Assembly (NCBI RefSeq): GCF_006335015.1
Contig: NZ_VDGT01000008.1
Coordinates: 62,001 to 126,000, forward strand
Direction: 5' to 3'
DNA from: Streptomyces sedi
Lineage (GTDB): Bacteria; Actinomycetota; Actinomycetes; Streptomycetales; Streptomycetaceae
Length of the DNA: 64,000 nt
Shown: in pieces, positions 1 to 9,547 of the stretch
Layout of the letters: each line of letters opens with the position of its first letter
Numbering within the stretch: position 1 is the first letter of the stretch
Notes under the pieces: model-generated
Told to the model about the DNA's origin: nothing
Databases searched by the model: none
The model's input: only the letters and a program-made list of their open reading frames with translations
Position numbers and translations under genes: made by a program

Positions 1-529
1 CCTGCATCATCGCGTACTCGATGCCGTTGTGCACCATCTTGGCGAAGTGGCCGGCGCCGACGCTGCCCGCGTGGACCGCGCCCGCCTCGCCCGGGGGCTT
101 CAACGCGTCGAAGACCGGCTGGACGCGGGAGACATGCTCCGCCTCGCCGCCGTACATCAGCGCGTAGCCGTTCTCCAGGCCCCAGACGCCGCCGGAGACA
201 CCGCAGTCGACGAAGCCGATCGACTTCGCGGCCAGCTCCTCCGCGTGCCGGGCGTCGTCGGTCCAGCGGGAGTTGCCCCCGTCGACCACCACGTCGCCGG
301 GGGAGAGCAGCTCGCCCAGCTCGTTGACCACCGACTGGGTCGCCTCGCCCGCCGGCACCATCAGCCACACCACGCGGGGCGCGGCCAGCGCGTCCACCAT
401 CTCGCGCAGGCTGTGGACATCGGCGCTCTCCGAGTCGGGGGCGTACCCCACGACGGTGTGTCCGGCCCGGCGGATGCGCTCGCGCATGTTGCCGCCCATA
501 CGGCCGAGGCCGACGAGACCCAGCTCCAT
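1..529 (-). CDS. gnd: 6-phosphogluconate dehydrogenase-like protein, 3' part outside window
   Basis: The visible N-terminal 176 residues begin MELGLVGLGRMGGNM, a Rossmann GxGxxG NADP-binding start. They continue with the family motifs DGGNSRW (substrate region), GVSGGVWGLENGY and a GAGHFAKMVHNGIEYAMMQ segment holding the catalytic lysine. The enzyme oxidises and decarboxylates 6-phosphogluconate to ribulose 5-phosphate in the cytosol. The ATG at 529 is preceded by AAGGAG at 532-540 on the minus strand, which supports this start. The gene lies downstream of dnaN in the same orientation, the usual Streptomyces order before recF and gyrB. The C-terminal half is cut by the window edge, so the short and long family types cannot be separated. 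Confidence 0.9.
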   Translation of the reverse strand, partial: MELGLVGLGRMGGNMRERIRRAGHTVVGYAPDSESADVHSLREMVDALAAPRVVWLMVPAGEATQSVVNELGELLSPGDVVVDGGNSRWTDDARHAEELAAKSIGFVDCGVSGGVWGLENGYALMYGGEAEHVSRVQPVFDALKPPGEAGAVHAGSVGAGHFAKMVHNGIEYAMMQ

Positions 530-569
530 CAGGACTCCTTCGTAGCGTTGTTCCTGAGGCCGAGCCTAC

Positions 570-603
570 GCCCGCCCCCGCGCGCACACCTGCGGGGGCG
601 GGC
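570..603 (-). terminator. Hairpin terminator between dnaN and gnd
   Basis: A perfect 12-bp stem (GCCCGCCCCCGC at 570-581 pairing with 592-603) with a 10-nt loop sits 23 bp past the dnaN stop. There is no U-tract, as is common in Streptomyces. It probably ends or attenuates dnaN transcription before gnd. Confidence 0.6.
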
Positions 604-626
604 GCTCAAAAGCGCAGATCAGCGCG

Positions 627-1757
627 TCAGCCGCTGAGGCGGACGGGCATGATCAGGTACTTGTAGGCGTCGTCCGCCTCCGCGTCCACCGCGGGCCGGC
701 CGCTGAGCAGCGCGGGCTTGGTGGAGGTGGTGAACGAGAGCTGGGCGACCGGGGAGTCGATCGCGCTGAGCCCCTCCAGCAGGAAGCCCGGGTTGAACGC
801 GATGGAGATGTCGTCGCCCTCCAGCTGGGCGTCCACCCGCTCCACAGCCTGTGCGTCGTCGCTGGAGCCGGCCTCCAGGATCAGCACGCCCTGCTCGAAG
901 TTGAGCCGGACCGGGGTGTTGCGCTCGGCGACCAGCGAGACGCGCTTGACCGCCTCGACGAACGGCGCGGTCTCGATCACGGCCACCGAGTTGAACTCGG
1001 TGGGGAAGAGCGTGCGGTACTTCGGGAGGTCGCCCTCCAGCAGCCGCGTGGTGGTCCGCCGGCCGGCGCCCTCGAAGCCGATCAGGCCCTCGCCCGCGCC
1101 GGAGCCGGAGAGCGCCAGGGCGACGGTGTCGCCGCCGCTGAGCGACTTGGCCGTGTCCAGCAGGGTCTTGGCGGGCACCAGGGCGACCGCGGAGATGTCG
1201 GCCACCTCGGGCTTCCACAGGAACTCCCGCACCGCGAAGCGGTATCGGTCCGTCGAGGCGAGCGTGACCGTGTCACCCTCGATCTCGACCCGGACGCCGG
1301 TGAGGACCGGCAGCGTGTCGTCCCGGCCGGCCGCGATGGCCACCTGGGAGACGGCGGAGGCGAAGACCTCGGCCGACACCGTGCCCGTGGCCGTGGGCAT
1401 CTGGGGCAGCGCGGGGTACTCCTCGACCGGAAGGGTGTGGAGGGTGAACCGCGAGGAGCCGCAGACCACCGTGACCCGCACGCCGTCGGTGGAGATCTCC
1501 ACCGGGCGGTTGGGCAGCGAACGGCAGATGTCGGCCAGCAGCCGGCCGGAGACCAGAACCGTCCCCTCGTCCTCCACGTCGACCTCGACGGAGACCCGTG
1601 CCGAGACCTCGTAGTCGAAGCCGGAGAGGCTCAGGGCGCCCTCCTCGGCCTTCAGCAGCAGCCCCGCGAGCACCGGCACCGGAGGCCGGGCCGGCAGGCT
1701 GCGGGCGGCCCACGCCACCGCCTCCGCGAGCACATCGCGTTCCACCCGGATCTTCAC
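627..1757 (-). CDS. dnaN: DNA polymerase III sliding clamp (beta subunit)
   Basis: A 376-residue protein starting MKIRVERDVLAEAVAWAARS and ending YLIMPVRLSG, the typical length and C-terminal signature of bacterial beta clamps. The dimeric ring encircles DNA and tethers polymerase III and other partners through the hydrophobic pocket formed partly by the C-terminal residues. The open frame extends upstream to 2078, but that part runs into oriC. The GTG at 1757 matches the family N-terminus, so I chose it. The gene is read in the same direction as dnaA with the origin between them. Confidence 0.97.
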   Translation of the reverse strand: MKIRVERDVLAEAVAWAARSLPARPPVPVLAGLLLKAEEGALSLSGFDYEVSARVSVEVDVEDEGTVLVSGRLLADICRSLPNRPVEISTDGVRVTVVCGSSRFTLHTLPVEEYPALPQMPTATGTVSAEVFASAVSQVAIAAGRDDTLPVLTGVRVEIEGDTVTLASTDRYRFAVREFLWKPEVADISAVALVPAKTLLDTAKSLSGGDTVALALSGSGAGEGLIGFEGAGRRTTTRLLEGDLPKYRTLFPTEFNSVAVIETAPFVEAVKRVSLVAERNTPVRLNFEQGVLILEAGSSDDAQAVERVDAQLEGDDISIAFNPGFLLEGLSAIDSPVAQLSFTTSTKPALLSGRPAVDAEADDAYKYLIMPVRLSG

Positions 1758-2728
1758 TTCAGCCGCCTCCCGCAGTTGCTGGCCGCTCGTCGCCTTCGAC
1801 TTCCTGTTGGGCCACCAGTCTGACGCACGGCACTGACAGTAGGTGCTTCGGCGAGTCAAATCGAGGCGCGCCGGGTAGGACCTGCCCGGGCCAGGTTGTG
1901 CACAGCCCCCACTTCGAAACGAGTCTCCCGCCTTATAACCGTAGTCGTAGTAGTAGGGCCTGTGGAAACCGTGGATAACTCCGAATCCCCTGGTCAGTGC
2001 CGGTTTTTTGTGCACAGGCCCTGTGGGCGGAGCGGTGGATGAAGCAGGCCCTCCTGTGGACGGCGGCGCGTTGTGCACAGGCCATCCCCAGGTCGACCCG
2101 AGTTCTGCACAGCTCCGTCCCCAGTTTCGGAGCCCTTACCCACAGGCCCGTCGGCAGCTTCCTGTGACCTGATTCACTCGACCTGGTGAGGCGGCGCGTT
2201 AGGTTGCCGAACAGTGGATAAACCTGTGGATTGGCTGTGTACAACTGCCCGTTCCCTGTGGGTAGCTGGCCTCGACCGGTGGACAACGCCGAACGGCCCC
2301 GGCGGCCCCCGGCGTTCGTCCACAGGTTGTGGAAGTCCGTACTCCACACATCCACAGGCACCTGACCTGCACAGCTCCCGTTCTCCCGCTCCGCCTGTGG
2401 ACGGAGTTCTGGACGACACGCCAACCTCACAGGGTGTGGACGGCGACAACTCGCCGAATCTGTGGGAAACCCGCGAGATCACGGTGGTCCAGCTCGCTAA
2501 TCGAACAGGCCCCGGGAGACGAAGCCTCGGCGACGCCCCGATGAACCGCCGCCTCCTCCCCGCGCGTCGGCACGGAGAGCCACCACGAGACCGGTGCGAC
2601 GGCCCCGGAGAGCGCGCGGAACCACCGCGCGGGCGGGCGTGGGCGTGCGCGGGTGGAAGGGGGACACATGCGGAAGGGGACGGCGGAACGCGCGCGGGCG
2701 CGCCGGAGGGGCGTCGTCAGCCGCCGGG
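1758..2728. other. oriC: Chromosomal replication origin oriC with many DnaA boxes
   Basis: This 971-bp non-coding dnaA-dnaN spacer is dense in 9-mers close to TTGTCCACA/TTATCCACA on both strands. Examples: TTGTGCACA at 1896-1904, 2008-2016 and 2071-2079; TTATCCACG (minus) at 1970-1978; TTACCCACA at 2136-2144; TTATCCACT (minus) at 2213-2221; CAATCCACA (minus) at 2225-2233; TTGTACACA (minus) at 2236-2244; TTGTCCACC (minus) at 2278-2286; TCGTCCACA at 2316-2324; CCGTCCACA (minus) at 2396-2404 and 2435-2443. The boxes concentrate at about 1890-2470. Streptomyces origins sit here and carry about twenty boxes. The dnaA-proximal 2480-2728 holds no clear boxes and no gene. Confidence 0.95.
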
Positions 2729-4492
2729 TCAGCCGTTCTTGATGCGGTTGGTCAGCTCGGTGACCTGGTTGTAGATGGAGCGTCGCTCGGCCATCAGCGC
2801 CCGGATCTTGCGGTCCGCGTGCATCACCGTGGTGTGGTCACGCCCGCCGAAGTGCTGCCCGATCTTCGGCAGCGAGAGATCGGTCAGTTCCCGACAGAGA
2901 TACATGGCGATCTGTCGGGCCGTGACCAGGATGCGGCTGCGTGAGGAACCCGCCAGATCCTCGATGGTCAGCCCGAAGTAGTCGGCGACGGCCGAGGTGA
3001 TGGCGTCCGCCGTGATCTCCGGAGTGGCGTCCTCGCCGCCCGGGATCAGGTCCTTCAGGACGATCTCCGTCAACCCCAGGTCCACCGGCTGCCGGTTGAG
3101 GCTCGCGAAGGCGGTGACCCGGATCAGCGCGCCCTCAAGCTCCCTGATGTTGCGGGAGATCCGCGAGGCGATGAACTCCAGCACCTCGGGCGGCGCGTTC
3201 AACTGCTCCTGGACGGCCTTCTTCCGCAGGATCGCGATCCTGGTCTCCAGCTCGGGCGGCTGGACGTCCGTGATCAGTCCCCACTCGAAGCGGTTGCGGA
3301 GCCGGTCCTCCAGAGTGATCAGCTGCTTGGGCGGACGGTCGGAGGAGAGCACGATCTGCTTGTTGGCGTTGTGCAGGGTGTTGAAGGTGTGGAAGAACTC
3401 CTCCTGCGTGGACTCCTTGCTCGCCAGGAACTGCACGTCGTCCACCAGCAGGATGTCCATGTCCCGGTAGCGCTTGCGGAACGCGTCGGCCTTGCCGTCC
3501 CGGATCGAGTTGATGAACTCGTTGGTGAACTCCTCCGAGCTGACGTACCGCACCCGGGTGCCCGGGTAGAGGCTGCGGGCGTAGTGACCGATGGCGTGCA
3601 GCAGGTGGGTCTTGCCGAGCCCGGACTCGCCGTAGATGAAGAGCGGGTTGTACGCCTTGGCCGGCGCCTCGGCGACCGCGACCGCGGCGGCGTGGGCGAA
3701 GCGGTTGGAGGCGCCGATGACGAAGGTGTCGAAGAGGTACTTCGGGTTCAGCCGGGCGGTCGGCTCCCCCGGCCCGGTCGCGGGCGCCGGCTGCGCGGCC
3801 AACGGCCCGGGCGCGCCTCCCGCGGGCCCCGGCTGGCCGCCGCCCGCCTCGTAGCGGCCGTAGCGCTGCTGCTCGTTGTAGCGCGGCTCGGCGCCGTACG
3901 CGCGTTCGCCGTACCGCTGCTCCTGGTACGACTGCTCGCCGAACTGCCTCTCGCCGTACGTCTGTTCCCGGTAGGAGTCGCCGTAGGAGGAGCCGTCGTA
4001 CCCCTCCGGCCTGCCGTATGAGGAGTAGTCACCGTGCGGCTGGCGCCAACGCGGGCTCTCCTGCGGCGGCTGGTGCCGCTCCGGGTAGGCGGGCCGCACG
4101 TCGGGCAGCGCGTGCCCCTGGTCCCCGTGGTATCCGTCGTCGGCGCGGGGCTCTCCCCGGTGCGCCTGCTGCTCGGGAACGGTGGGGGCGGCCGGCGCGG
4201 GCGCGGGCGGCGCGGGGTCGGCGGGCGGCGCGGTCACGGTGATCGCCAGCCGCACCGGCTGCCCGCACTCGCGGCTGAGCGCCTCGCTGATCAGCGGCGC
4301 GAGCCGCCCCTCCAGCACGTTCTTCGCGTACTCGTTGGGCACGCCGAGCAACGCGGTCCCGGAGACCAGCGCCAGCGGCTGGCAGTCCTGGAGCCAACGG
4401 TGGTCCTTGGACTCCAGCCGTTGGCCGTCCGAGAGCATCGTTGTCAGAGCCCGCGGCCAGACCGCTGCAAGGTCCGCTGGAAGGTCAGCCAC
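2729..4492 (-). CDS. dnaA: Chromosomal replication initiator DnaA
   Basis: A 587-residue initiator ATPase. Domain I (about 1-85) starts [16 protein letters not shown] and mediates self-interaction and helicase loading. Domain II (about 90-248) is a long Pro, then Tyr/Gly/Glu/Gln-rich linker, expanded as in Streptomyces. Domain III carries Walker [10 protein letters not shown] (288-296) and Walker [11 protein letters not shown]. Domain IV ends with the DnaA-box-binding helix-turn-helix, including the signature [15 protein letters not shown]. The GTG start at 4492 matches the conserved family N-terminus. The gene is flanked by oriC downstream and by two DnaA boxes upstream, which suggests autoregulation. 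Confidence 0.98.
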   Translation of the reverse strand: MADLPADLAAVWPRALTTMLSDGQRLESKDHRWLQDCQPLALVSGTALLGVPNEYAKNVLEGRLAPLISEALSRECGQPVRLAITVTAPPADPAPPAPAPAAPTVPEQQAHRGEPRADDGYHGDQGHALPDVRPAYPERHQPPQESPRWRQPHGDYSSYGRPEGYDGSSYGDSYREQTYGERQFGEQSYQEQRYGERAYGAEPRYNEQQRYGRYEAGGGQPGPAGGAPGPLAAQPAPATGPGEPTARLNPKYLFDTFVIGASNRFAHAAAVAVAEAPAKAYNPLFIYGESGLGKTHLLHAIGHYARSLYPGTRVRYVSSEEFTNEFINSIRDGKADAFRKRYRDMDILLVDDVQFLASKESTQEEFFHTFNTLHNANKQIVLSSDRPPKQLITLEDRLRNRFEWGLITDVQPPELETRIAILRKKAVQEQLNAPPEVLEFIASRISRNIRELEGALIRVTAFASLNRQPVDLGLTEIVLKDLIPGGEDATPEITADAITSAVADYFGLTIEDLAGSSRSRILVTARQIAMYLCRELTDLSLPKIGQHFGGRDHTTVMHADRKIRALMAERRSIYNQVTELTNRIKNG

Positions 4493-4885
4493 GAGGCACG
4501 CTCTCTCACTCGCAGGGGTGGCGCAGGGGGTCGTGCTGGGTTGGCGGGCACCTGTGGGTGTGACGCCGGGGGCGATCGGGAAAGATTCGGAGTTCAGCCA
4601 CGTTAGTCAGCGTGAGGCGCGCGCATCAAGTCGTTGTCCACAGGCTGTGTACAAGGATGCGCCGTCCGAGTTTGACCTGTGGCGCGCTGCGCGCGTACCG
4701 TTGCCAGGTCGAGTCGTCGATGGCTGCTGCCGCCTGCCTCCGATGGCCCGCCTCCGACCAGAGGTGTTGAGCGGCTGACTCGGGCGTTGCGATTGCCCTC
4801 GCGGGCGCACGGTGACAGCCAGCGACGGTCCACATATGTCTCGGCCTATCCATGCCGGTACACCGAAGATCTCTGGAGTCCCCGA
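4493..4885. promoter_or_regulatory. dnaA / rpmH divergent promoter region with two DnaA boxes
   Basis: 393 bp separate the divergent dnaA and rpmH starts, with no credible gene. A perfect DnaA box TTGTCCACA lies at 4634-4642. A second, TTGTACACA on the minus strand, lies at 4646-4654, so the two face each other 3 bp apart. In Streptomyces the dnaA promoter is autoregulated through boxes in this position; the precise promoter elements were not assigned here. A Shine-Dalgarno GGAG at 4874-4877 precedes rpmH. Confidence 0.75.
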
Positions 4886-5023
4886 GTGAGCAAGCGCACT
4901 TTCCAGCCGAACAACCGGCGCAGGGCCAAGACCCACGGCTTCCGGCTGCGGATGCGGACCCGTGCCGGCCGCGCCATCATGGCCAACCGTCGTGCCAAGG
5001 GCCGCGCCCGGCTCTCGGCCTGA
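4886..5023 (+). CDS. rpmH: 50S ribosomal protein L34
   Basis: A 45-residue very basic protein, [19 protein letters not shown] at its start and ending GRARLSA, matching bacterial L34 over its full length. It binds 23S rRNA in the large subunit. Translation is taken from the GTG at 4886 with GGAG at 4874-4877; longer upstream frames would read through the dnaA promoter region. It is the first gene of the conserved rpmH-rnpA-yidD-yidC-jag-rsmG block, divergent from dnaA. Confidence 0.98.
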   Translation: MSKRTFQPNNRRRAKTHGFRLRMRTRAGRAIMANRRAKGRARLSA

Positions 5024-5048
5024 GTCTGACGACCACAGGTCCCATGCG

Positions 5049-5417
5049 GTGCTGCCCTCCGAGAACCGGCTGAGGCGGCGCGAGGAGTTCGCGGCCGCGA
5101 TGCGGCGAGGCCGAAGGGCCGGCCGCCCGCACCTCGTCGTCCATCTGACCGATGGATCGGACCCGCACGTGGCGGAGGGGACACCCCCTCCGCCACGTGC
5201 GGGTTTCGTCGTGAGCAAGGCCGTGGGAAACGCGGTGGCCCGCCACCGCGTGCAACGCCGCCTGCGCCACCTGGTCCGCGCGAGGCTCACCGACCTGCCC
5301 GCCGGTAGCCTGGTGGTAGTGCGGGCCCTGCCGGGCGCGGAGCGTGCCGCGTCCGACCAGCTGGCTCGGGAGCTGGACGCCGCACTGGAGCGGCTACTGG
5401 GAGGGGTACGCGGATGA
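5049..5417 (+). CDS. rnpA: Ribonuclease P protein component
   Basis: A 122-residue basic protein starting [20 protein letters not shown] and containing the RNP-motif region [20 protein letters not shown], the diagnostic RNR-type signature of RnpA. It assists the catalytic RNase P RNA in removing 5' leaders from pre-tRNAs. The GTG at 5049 gives the conserved N-terminus. The stop overlaps the yidD start as ATGA (5414-5417), so translational coupling is likely. Confidence 0.95.
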   Translation: MLPSENRLRRREEFAAAMRRGRRAGRPHLVVHLTDGSDPHVAEGTPPPPRAGFVVSKAVGNAVARHRVQRRLRHLVRARLTDLPAGSLVVVRALPGAERAASDQLARELDAALERLLGGVRG

Positions 5418-5731
5418 AGTACCCGCTGCTGCTGCTGATCAAGCTGTATCAGTGGACGATCAGCCCCCTCCTCGGACCGGTCTGCCGTTACTATCCGTCG
5501 TGCTCTCACTACGGGTACGGCGCCATCGACCGGCATGGCGCGCTCAAGGGGACGGCCCTGACCGCCTGGCGCATTCTGCGCTGCAACCCCTGGTCTCCGG
5601 GCGGAGTCGATCACGTTCCGCCGCGTAGGCGGCCGGTCTGGCACCAGGCGCTGCGCGACCGCCTGCGGCACCGGCCGCTCAACCCCGCCGCCTCTCCCGG
5701 GGGTGCCCCCAACAATGCCCAAGGAGCCTGA
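5414..5731 (+). CDS. yidD: Membrane protein insertion efficiency factor YidD
   Basis: A 105-residue protein with the YidD core: [22 protein letters not shown], then [15 protein letters not shown] and [19 protein letters not shown]. The conserved cysteines and CNPW motif are present. The N-terminal amphipathic helix is thought to sit on the membrane and help YidC/Sec-dependent insertion. It overlaps rnpA by 4 bp and is followed after 3 bp by yidC. The C-terminal 30 residues are variable and rich in Pro/Arg. Confidence 0.93.
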   Translation: MKYPLLLLIKLYQWTISPLLGPVCRYYPSCSHYGYGAIDRHGALKGTALTAWRILRCNPWSPGGVDHVPPRRRPVWHQALRDRLRHRPLNPAASPGGAPNNAQGA

Positions 5732-5734
5732 TCC

Positions 5735-6919
5735 GTGGACACGATCAATTCGATCCTCAGTCCTCTGTATATCGCCGTCTCGTGGATCGTCGTCCAGTTC
5801 CACAGCCTCTACAGCCTGATCTTCCACGAGGACAGCGGTTGGGCATGGGGGCTGTCGATCGTCTCCCTGGTGGTCGTGATCCGGATCGCCCTGATCCCGC
5901 TCTTCGTGAAGCAGATCAAGGCCACACGCAACATGCAGGCGCTCCAGCCGCGGATGAAGAAGATCCAGCAGCGCTACAAGAACGACCGGCAGCGTCAGTC
6001 CGAAGAGATGATGAAGCTGTACAAGGAGACGGGCACCAACCCGCTCGCCAGCTGCCTCCCGATCCTGGCGCAGTCTCCGTTCTTCATCGCGCTCTTCCAG
6101 GTGCTGAACCACATCGCCAGCAACAAGACCGTCGGCGTGCTCAACGCCGACCAGGTGCAGTCCGCCCGTGAGGCGACGATCTTCGGCGCCCCGATCGCGA
6201 CCCGCTTCATGGACGGCGCCGAGAAGCTCGCCGAGCTGGACGCCTCGCAGGGCACCGTCCGCACCGTCACCATCATCATGATCGTGCTGATGTCGGCGTC
6301 GCAGTTCTACACGCAGCGCCAGCTCATGACGAAGAACGTCGACCTCACGGTCAAGTCGCCGTTCATGAGCCAGCAGAAGATCCTGATGTACGTCTTCCCG
6401 CTCATGTTCGCCGTCTTCGGTGTGAACTTCCCGGTCGGCGTGCTGATCTACTGGCTGACCACCAACGTCTGGTCGCTGGGTCAGCAGATGTACGTGATCA
6501 CCAAGAACCCCACGCCCGGCAGCATCGCCTTCGAGCAGCGCCAGGAGCGGCTGCGCAAGAAGGGCAAGCTTCCCAAGGAGGACGAGGCCGAGACGAAGTC
6601 GGCCGAGGCCACCAGGACCGTCCGCAACCAGCGCAAGCGTCAGACCCGCTCCCAGCGCCAGAGCCCGGCCGGCCAGCAGCCGAAGAAGCAGGCGGCCTCC
6701 CCGACCTCGCTGGAGAAGCCCTCCTCCACCTCCCTGGAGAAGACCGAGTCGGGCGACGCGAGCCAGAACGGCAAGCCCGCGGCGAACGGCAAGCCCTCCT
6801 CGAACGGTCAGGCCGGGGCGTCCCAGCGCTCCCAGCCGCAGAAGAAGCAGCGGGGGCAGCAGGGGAAGAAGTCCTCCCAGTCGCGCAAGTCCAAGCCGTC
6901 GGCCAAGAGCAAGAAGTAG
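5735..6919 (+). CDS. yidC: Membrane protein insertase YidC (Oxa1 family)
   Basis: A 394-residue insertase. The first membrane segment includes [20 protein letters not shown], followed by [17 protein letters not shown] with the conserved groove arginine. A basic cytoplasmic loop ([15 protein letters not shown]) and further membrane segments around residues 105-255 follow. The last 130 residues are a Lys/Gln/Ser-rich cytoplasmic tail, as in other Gram-positive YidC proteins, where such tails contact ribosomes. The start is GTG at 5735, 3 bp after yidD. Confidence 0.96.
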   Translation: MDTINSILSPLYIAVSWIVVQFHSLYSLIFHEDSGWAWGLSIVSLVVVIRIALIPLFVKQIKATRNMQALQPRMKKIQQRYKNDRQRQSEEMMKLYKETGTNPLASCLPILAQSPFFIALFQVLNHIASNKTVGVLNADQVQSAREATIFGAPIATRFMDGAEKLAELDASQGTVRTVTIIMIVLMSASQFYTQRQLMTKNVDLTVKSPFMSQQKILMYVFPLMFAVFGVNFPVGVLIYWLTTNVWSLGQQMYVITKNPTPGSIAFEQRQERLRKKGKLPKEDEAETKSAEATRTVRNQRKRQTRSQRQSPAGQQPKKQAASPTSLEKPSSTSLEKTESGDASQNGKPAANGKPSSNGQAGASQRSQPQKKQRGQQGKKSSQSRKSKPSAKSKK

Positions 6920-6932
6920 AGGAGCCCCACCC

Positions 6933-7439
6933 GTGACGGACACCACCGCAGCCCCCGCCGAGGAGACCGACGAGCTGACCCGCCTGGAGCAGGAGGGCGA
7001 GATCGCGGCGGACTACCTGGAGGGGCTGCTGGACATCGCCGACCTGGACGGCGACATCGACATGGACGTCGAGGGCGACCGCGCTTCGGTGTCGATCGTC
7101 TCCGAGGGCACCTCCCGCGATCTCCAGAAGCTGGTGGGCAGGGAGGGCGAGGTGATGGAGGCGCTCCAGGAGCTGACGCGGCTCGCGGTGCACCGGGAGA
7201 CGGGCGAGCGGAGTCGGCTGATGCTGGACGTCTCCGGCTTCCGGGCGCGCAAGCGCGAGAAGCTGACCACGCTGGGCGAGGAGACCGCGCAGCAGGTGAA
7301 GGAGACGGGCGAGCCGGTGAAGCTCCAGCCGATGACGCCCTTCGAGCGCAAGGTGGTGCATGACGCGGTGGCGGCGGCCGGGCTGCGCAGCGAGTCCGAG
7401 GGCGAGGAGCCGCAGCGCCGCGTGGTCGTTCTGCCGTGA
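6933..7439 (+). CDS. jag: Jag/KhpB-type RNA-binding protein (KH and R3H domains)
   Basis: A 168-residue protein with an acidic N-terminus, a KH-like domain (DGDIDMDVEGDRASVSIV to about residue 95, including the GREGEVMEALQELTRLAV loop-helix) and a C-terminal R3H domain with PFERKVVHDAV. It lacks the Jag_N domain of Bacillus homologues, which is normal for actinomycetes. Homologues bind RNA and affect cell division and envelope growth. The GTG start is 13 bp after yidC; the stop overlaps the rsmG start as GTGA. Confidence 0.92.
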   Translation: MTDTTAAPAEETDELTRLEQEGEIAADYLEGLLDIADLDGDIDMDVEGDRASVSIVSEGTSRDLQKLVGREGEVMEALQELTRLAVHRETGERSRLMLDVSGFRARKREKLTTLGEETAQQVKETGEPVKLQPMTPFERKVVHDAVAAAGLRSESEGEEPQRRVVVLP

Positions 7440-8173
7440 GCCAGGACCGTGCCCCGGGTGCCAGGCCCCCCGAGCCCCCGGAGATCGCGCGAAAGGTGTT
7501 CGGCGACCGGCTCGGAGACGCCGTGCGCTACGCCGAACTGCTCGCCGATGTCGGAGTGAGCCGGGGGCTGATCGGGCCCCGCGAGGTGCCCCGGCTCTGG
7601 GAGCGTCATCTCCTCAACTGCGCGGTGCTCTCCGAGGTGGTTCCCGAGGAGGTCACGGTCTGCGACGTGGGCTCGGGCGCCGGCCTCCCCGGCATCCCGC
7701 TGGCCCTGGTGCGGCCGGACCTCCAGATCACGCTGCTGGAGCCGTTGCTGCGCAGGATCAACTTCCTCAGCGAGGTCGTCGAGCTGCTGGGGCTGGAAGG
7801 ACAGGTCTCCCTGGTCCGTGGCCGGGCCGAGGAGGTGCTGCCGACCTTCACCCCGGTCCATGTGGTGACGGCCCGCGCGGTCGCGCCGCTCGACCGGCTC
7901 GCCGGCTGGGGCGTGCCGTTGCTGAGGCCCTACGGCGAAATGCTGGCCATCAAGGGCGAGACGGCGGAGGAGGAGCTGAAGTCCGCCCGGGGCGCACTGG
8001 CGAAGCTGGGCATGGTGCGCAGCTCCGTGCTGCACGCCGGAGTGGGCGTGGTCGACCCGCCGTCCACGGTGGTGCGGGTCGAGGTCGGGGAGAGCCCGGG
8101 GGGCGTGCGGTTCGCCGCCAAGCGGGCCAAGGCGGCCCGGCGCGGAGGCTCGTCCCGGCGGCCCCGTCGCTGA
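7436..8173 (+). CDS. rsmG: 16S rRNA (guanine-N7) methyltransferase RsmG
   Basis: A 245-residue Rossmann-fold methyltransferase with the SAM-binding motif CDVGSGAGLPGIPLAL and the following acidic strand ITLLEPLLRRINFL. RsmG methylates a guanine in the 530 loop of 16S rRNA; loss gives low-level streptomycin resistance in Streptomyces. The GTG start overlaps the jag stop by 4 bp, so the two are probably coupled. The C-terminal Arg/Lys/Ser-rich tail is beyond the usual core. Confidence 0.95.
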   Translation: MSQDRAPGARPPEPPEIARKVFGDRLGDAVRYAELLADVGVSRGLIGPREVPRLWERHLLNCAVLSEVVPEEVTVCDVGSGAGLPGIPLALVRPDLQITLLEPLLRRINFLSEVVELLGLEGQVSLVRGRAEEVLPTFTPVHVVTARAVAPLDRLAGWGVPLLRPYGEMLAIKGETAEEELKSARGALAKLGMVRSSVLHAGVGVVDPPSTVVRVEVGESPGGVRFAAKRAKAARRGGSSRRPRR

Positions 8174-8488
8174 ACCGCGGTCGCCCGGGGTGCGCCGATT
8201 CAGCGGTGCATGTGGGGCGGTGCGGGTCTGACGTTCGTCCGAAGCGACGGTATTACGGGCTAATCCGTCGAGGGCGGAGTGTCCTGCCGGGCCAAGACAG
8301 TGAGCCTGGGCATCGTGTTTCACGTGAAACGCCGCTCGCTGCTCCAGGGAATCATCAGCCGTGGGCGCGCGACCGCCGAGCCGCGCGCCCGCCGTCCCCG
8401 AACTTCACCCCAAAGTGGGTCGCCCGTATCCACAGGGGGCCCTTCATCCACAGGTAAGCGGTCCTCGCTGGTTCACGACCCCCAGGAC
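8174..8488 (+). promoter_or_regulatory. rsmG-parA intergenic region with parS
   Basis: 315 bp without a convincing gene. It contains a perfect parS core at 8317-8330 and short TATCCACAGG / ATCCACAGG words at about 8427-8456 that resemble degenerate DnaA boxes. The position is where the parAB promoters of Streptomyces lie. An in-frame extension of parA back to 8279 is open, but it would translate through parS and lacks family similarity. Confidence 0.6.
8317..8330. promoter_or_regulatory. parS centromere site (perfect core)
   Basis: The exact palindrome GTTTCACGTGAAAC, the ParB loading site used by Streptomyces and most bacteria. It lies 160 bp upstream of parA, so it can serve both segregation and local ParB binding at the parAB promoter region. 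Confidence 0.92.
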
Positions 8489-9547
8489 ATGGCAGGCTTT
8501 GACTCCACAGAGGCTGTGCGTGTCGAGGAGAGTGAACCATTGCGGTCCGACGCCAACACTGCTGGGCCGACGGCCGATCCGGTCCCCGGCCCTCGGTCCG
8601 AACCGGCGGATGCCCCGGGCGGTGCCGTTGACATCGGGACGGCCGCCCCGCCGCAGGCCGACGGCGCCCCGGTCGCTCGCGCCGCGCAACAGGCCATCGC
8701 CGCCATGCATCTCTCCGGCGGTGTCCTTCCCCGGCCGGCCGAGACGCGCATCATGGTGGTCGCCAACCAGAAGGGCGGCGTGGGGAAGACCACCACCACG
8801 GTCAACCTCGCGGCCTCCCTCGCCCTCCACGGCGCCCGCGTCCTGGTGATCGACCTCGACCCGCAGGGCAACGCCTCCACCGCGCTCGGCATCGACCACC
8901 ATGCCGAAGTGCCGTCGATCTACGACGTGTTGGTGGAGAGCAAGCCGCTCTCCGATGTCGTGCAGCCGGTTCGCGACGTGGAGGGGCTGTTCTGCGCGCC
9001 CGCCACGATCGACCTCGCCGGCGCCGAGATCGAGCTGGTCTCTCTGGTCGCCAGGGAGAGCAGGCTGCAACGAGCCATCAGCGCCTACGAGCAGCCGCTG
9101 GACTATGTGTTGATCGACTGTCCGCCCTCGCTGGGGCTGCTCACGGTCAACGCCTTGGTCGCCGGCGCCGAGGTGGTCATCCCCATCCAGTGCGAGTACT
9201 ACGCCCTGGAGGGCCTCGGCCAGCTGCTGCGCAACGTGGAGCTGGTCCGCGGCCATCTCAACCCGAGGCTGCATGTGTCGACGATTCTGCTGACCATGTA
9301 CGACGGCCGGACCCGGCTCGCCTCCCAGGTGGCGGAGGAGGTGCGCAGCCACTTCGGCAACGAGGTACTCCGCACCAACATCCCGCGGTCGGTCCGGATT
9401 TCCGAGGCCCCCAGCTATGGCCAGACGGTCCTCACCTATGACCCGGGATCAAGCGGCTCGCTCTCCTACCTGGAGGCGGCCCGGGAGATCGCGTTGCGTG
9501 GCGCGATCCCGCAGCAGGAGCAGCACAGCCCGGAGGGGACTCAGTGA
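8489..9547 (+). CDS. parA: Chromosome-partitioning ATPase ParA
   Basis: A 352-residue deviant Walker ATPase. After a variable N-terminal stretch of about 85 residues comes [20 protein letters not shown], with the deviant Walker A lysine, then DLDPQGNAS and [16 protein letters not shown] (Walker B). ATP-bound ParA coats DNA and the hyphal-tip apparatus and moves ParB-parS complexes. The ATG at 8489 ([16 protein letters not shown]) agrees with the family start I recall from S. coelicolor; an upstream extension is open but unlikely. The stop overlaps the parB start by 4 bp. Confidence 0.95.
   Translation: MAGFDSTEAVRVEESEPLRSDANTAGPTADPVPGPRSEPADAPGGAVDIGTAAPPQADGAPVARAAQQAIAAMHLSGGVLPRPAETRIMVVANQKGGVGKTTTTVNLAASLALHGARVLVIDLDPQGNASTALGIDHHAEVPSIYDVLVESKPLSDVVQPVRDVEGLFCAPATIDLAGAEIELVSLVARESRLQRAISAYEQPLDYVLIDCPPSLGLLTVNALVAGAEVVIPIQCEYYALEGLGQLLRNVELVRGHLNPRLHVSTILLTMYDGRTRLASQVAEEVRSHFGNEVLRTNIPRSVRISEAPSYGQTVLTYDPGSSGSLSYLEAAREIALRGAIPQQEQHSPEGTQ

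Noticed and set aside
4607..6946. A 779-codon open frame on the minus strand opposite rpmH, rnpA, yidD and yidC
   Set aside because: Leu/Arg/Gly-rich shadow of GC-rich codons; the plus-strand genes are conserved families.
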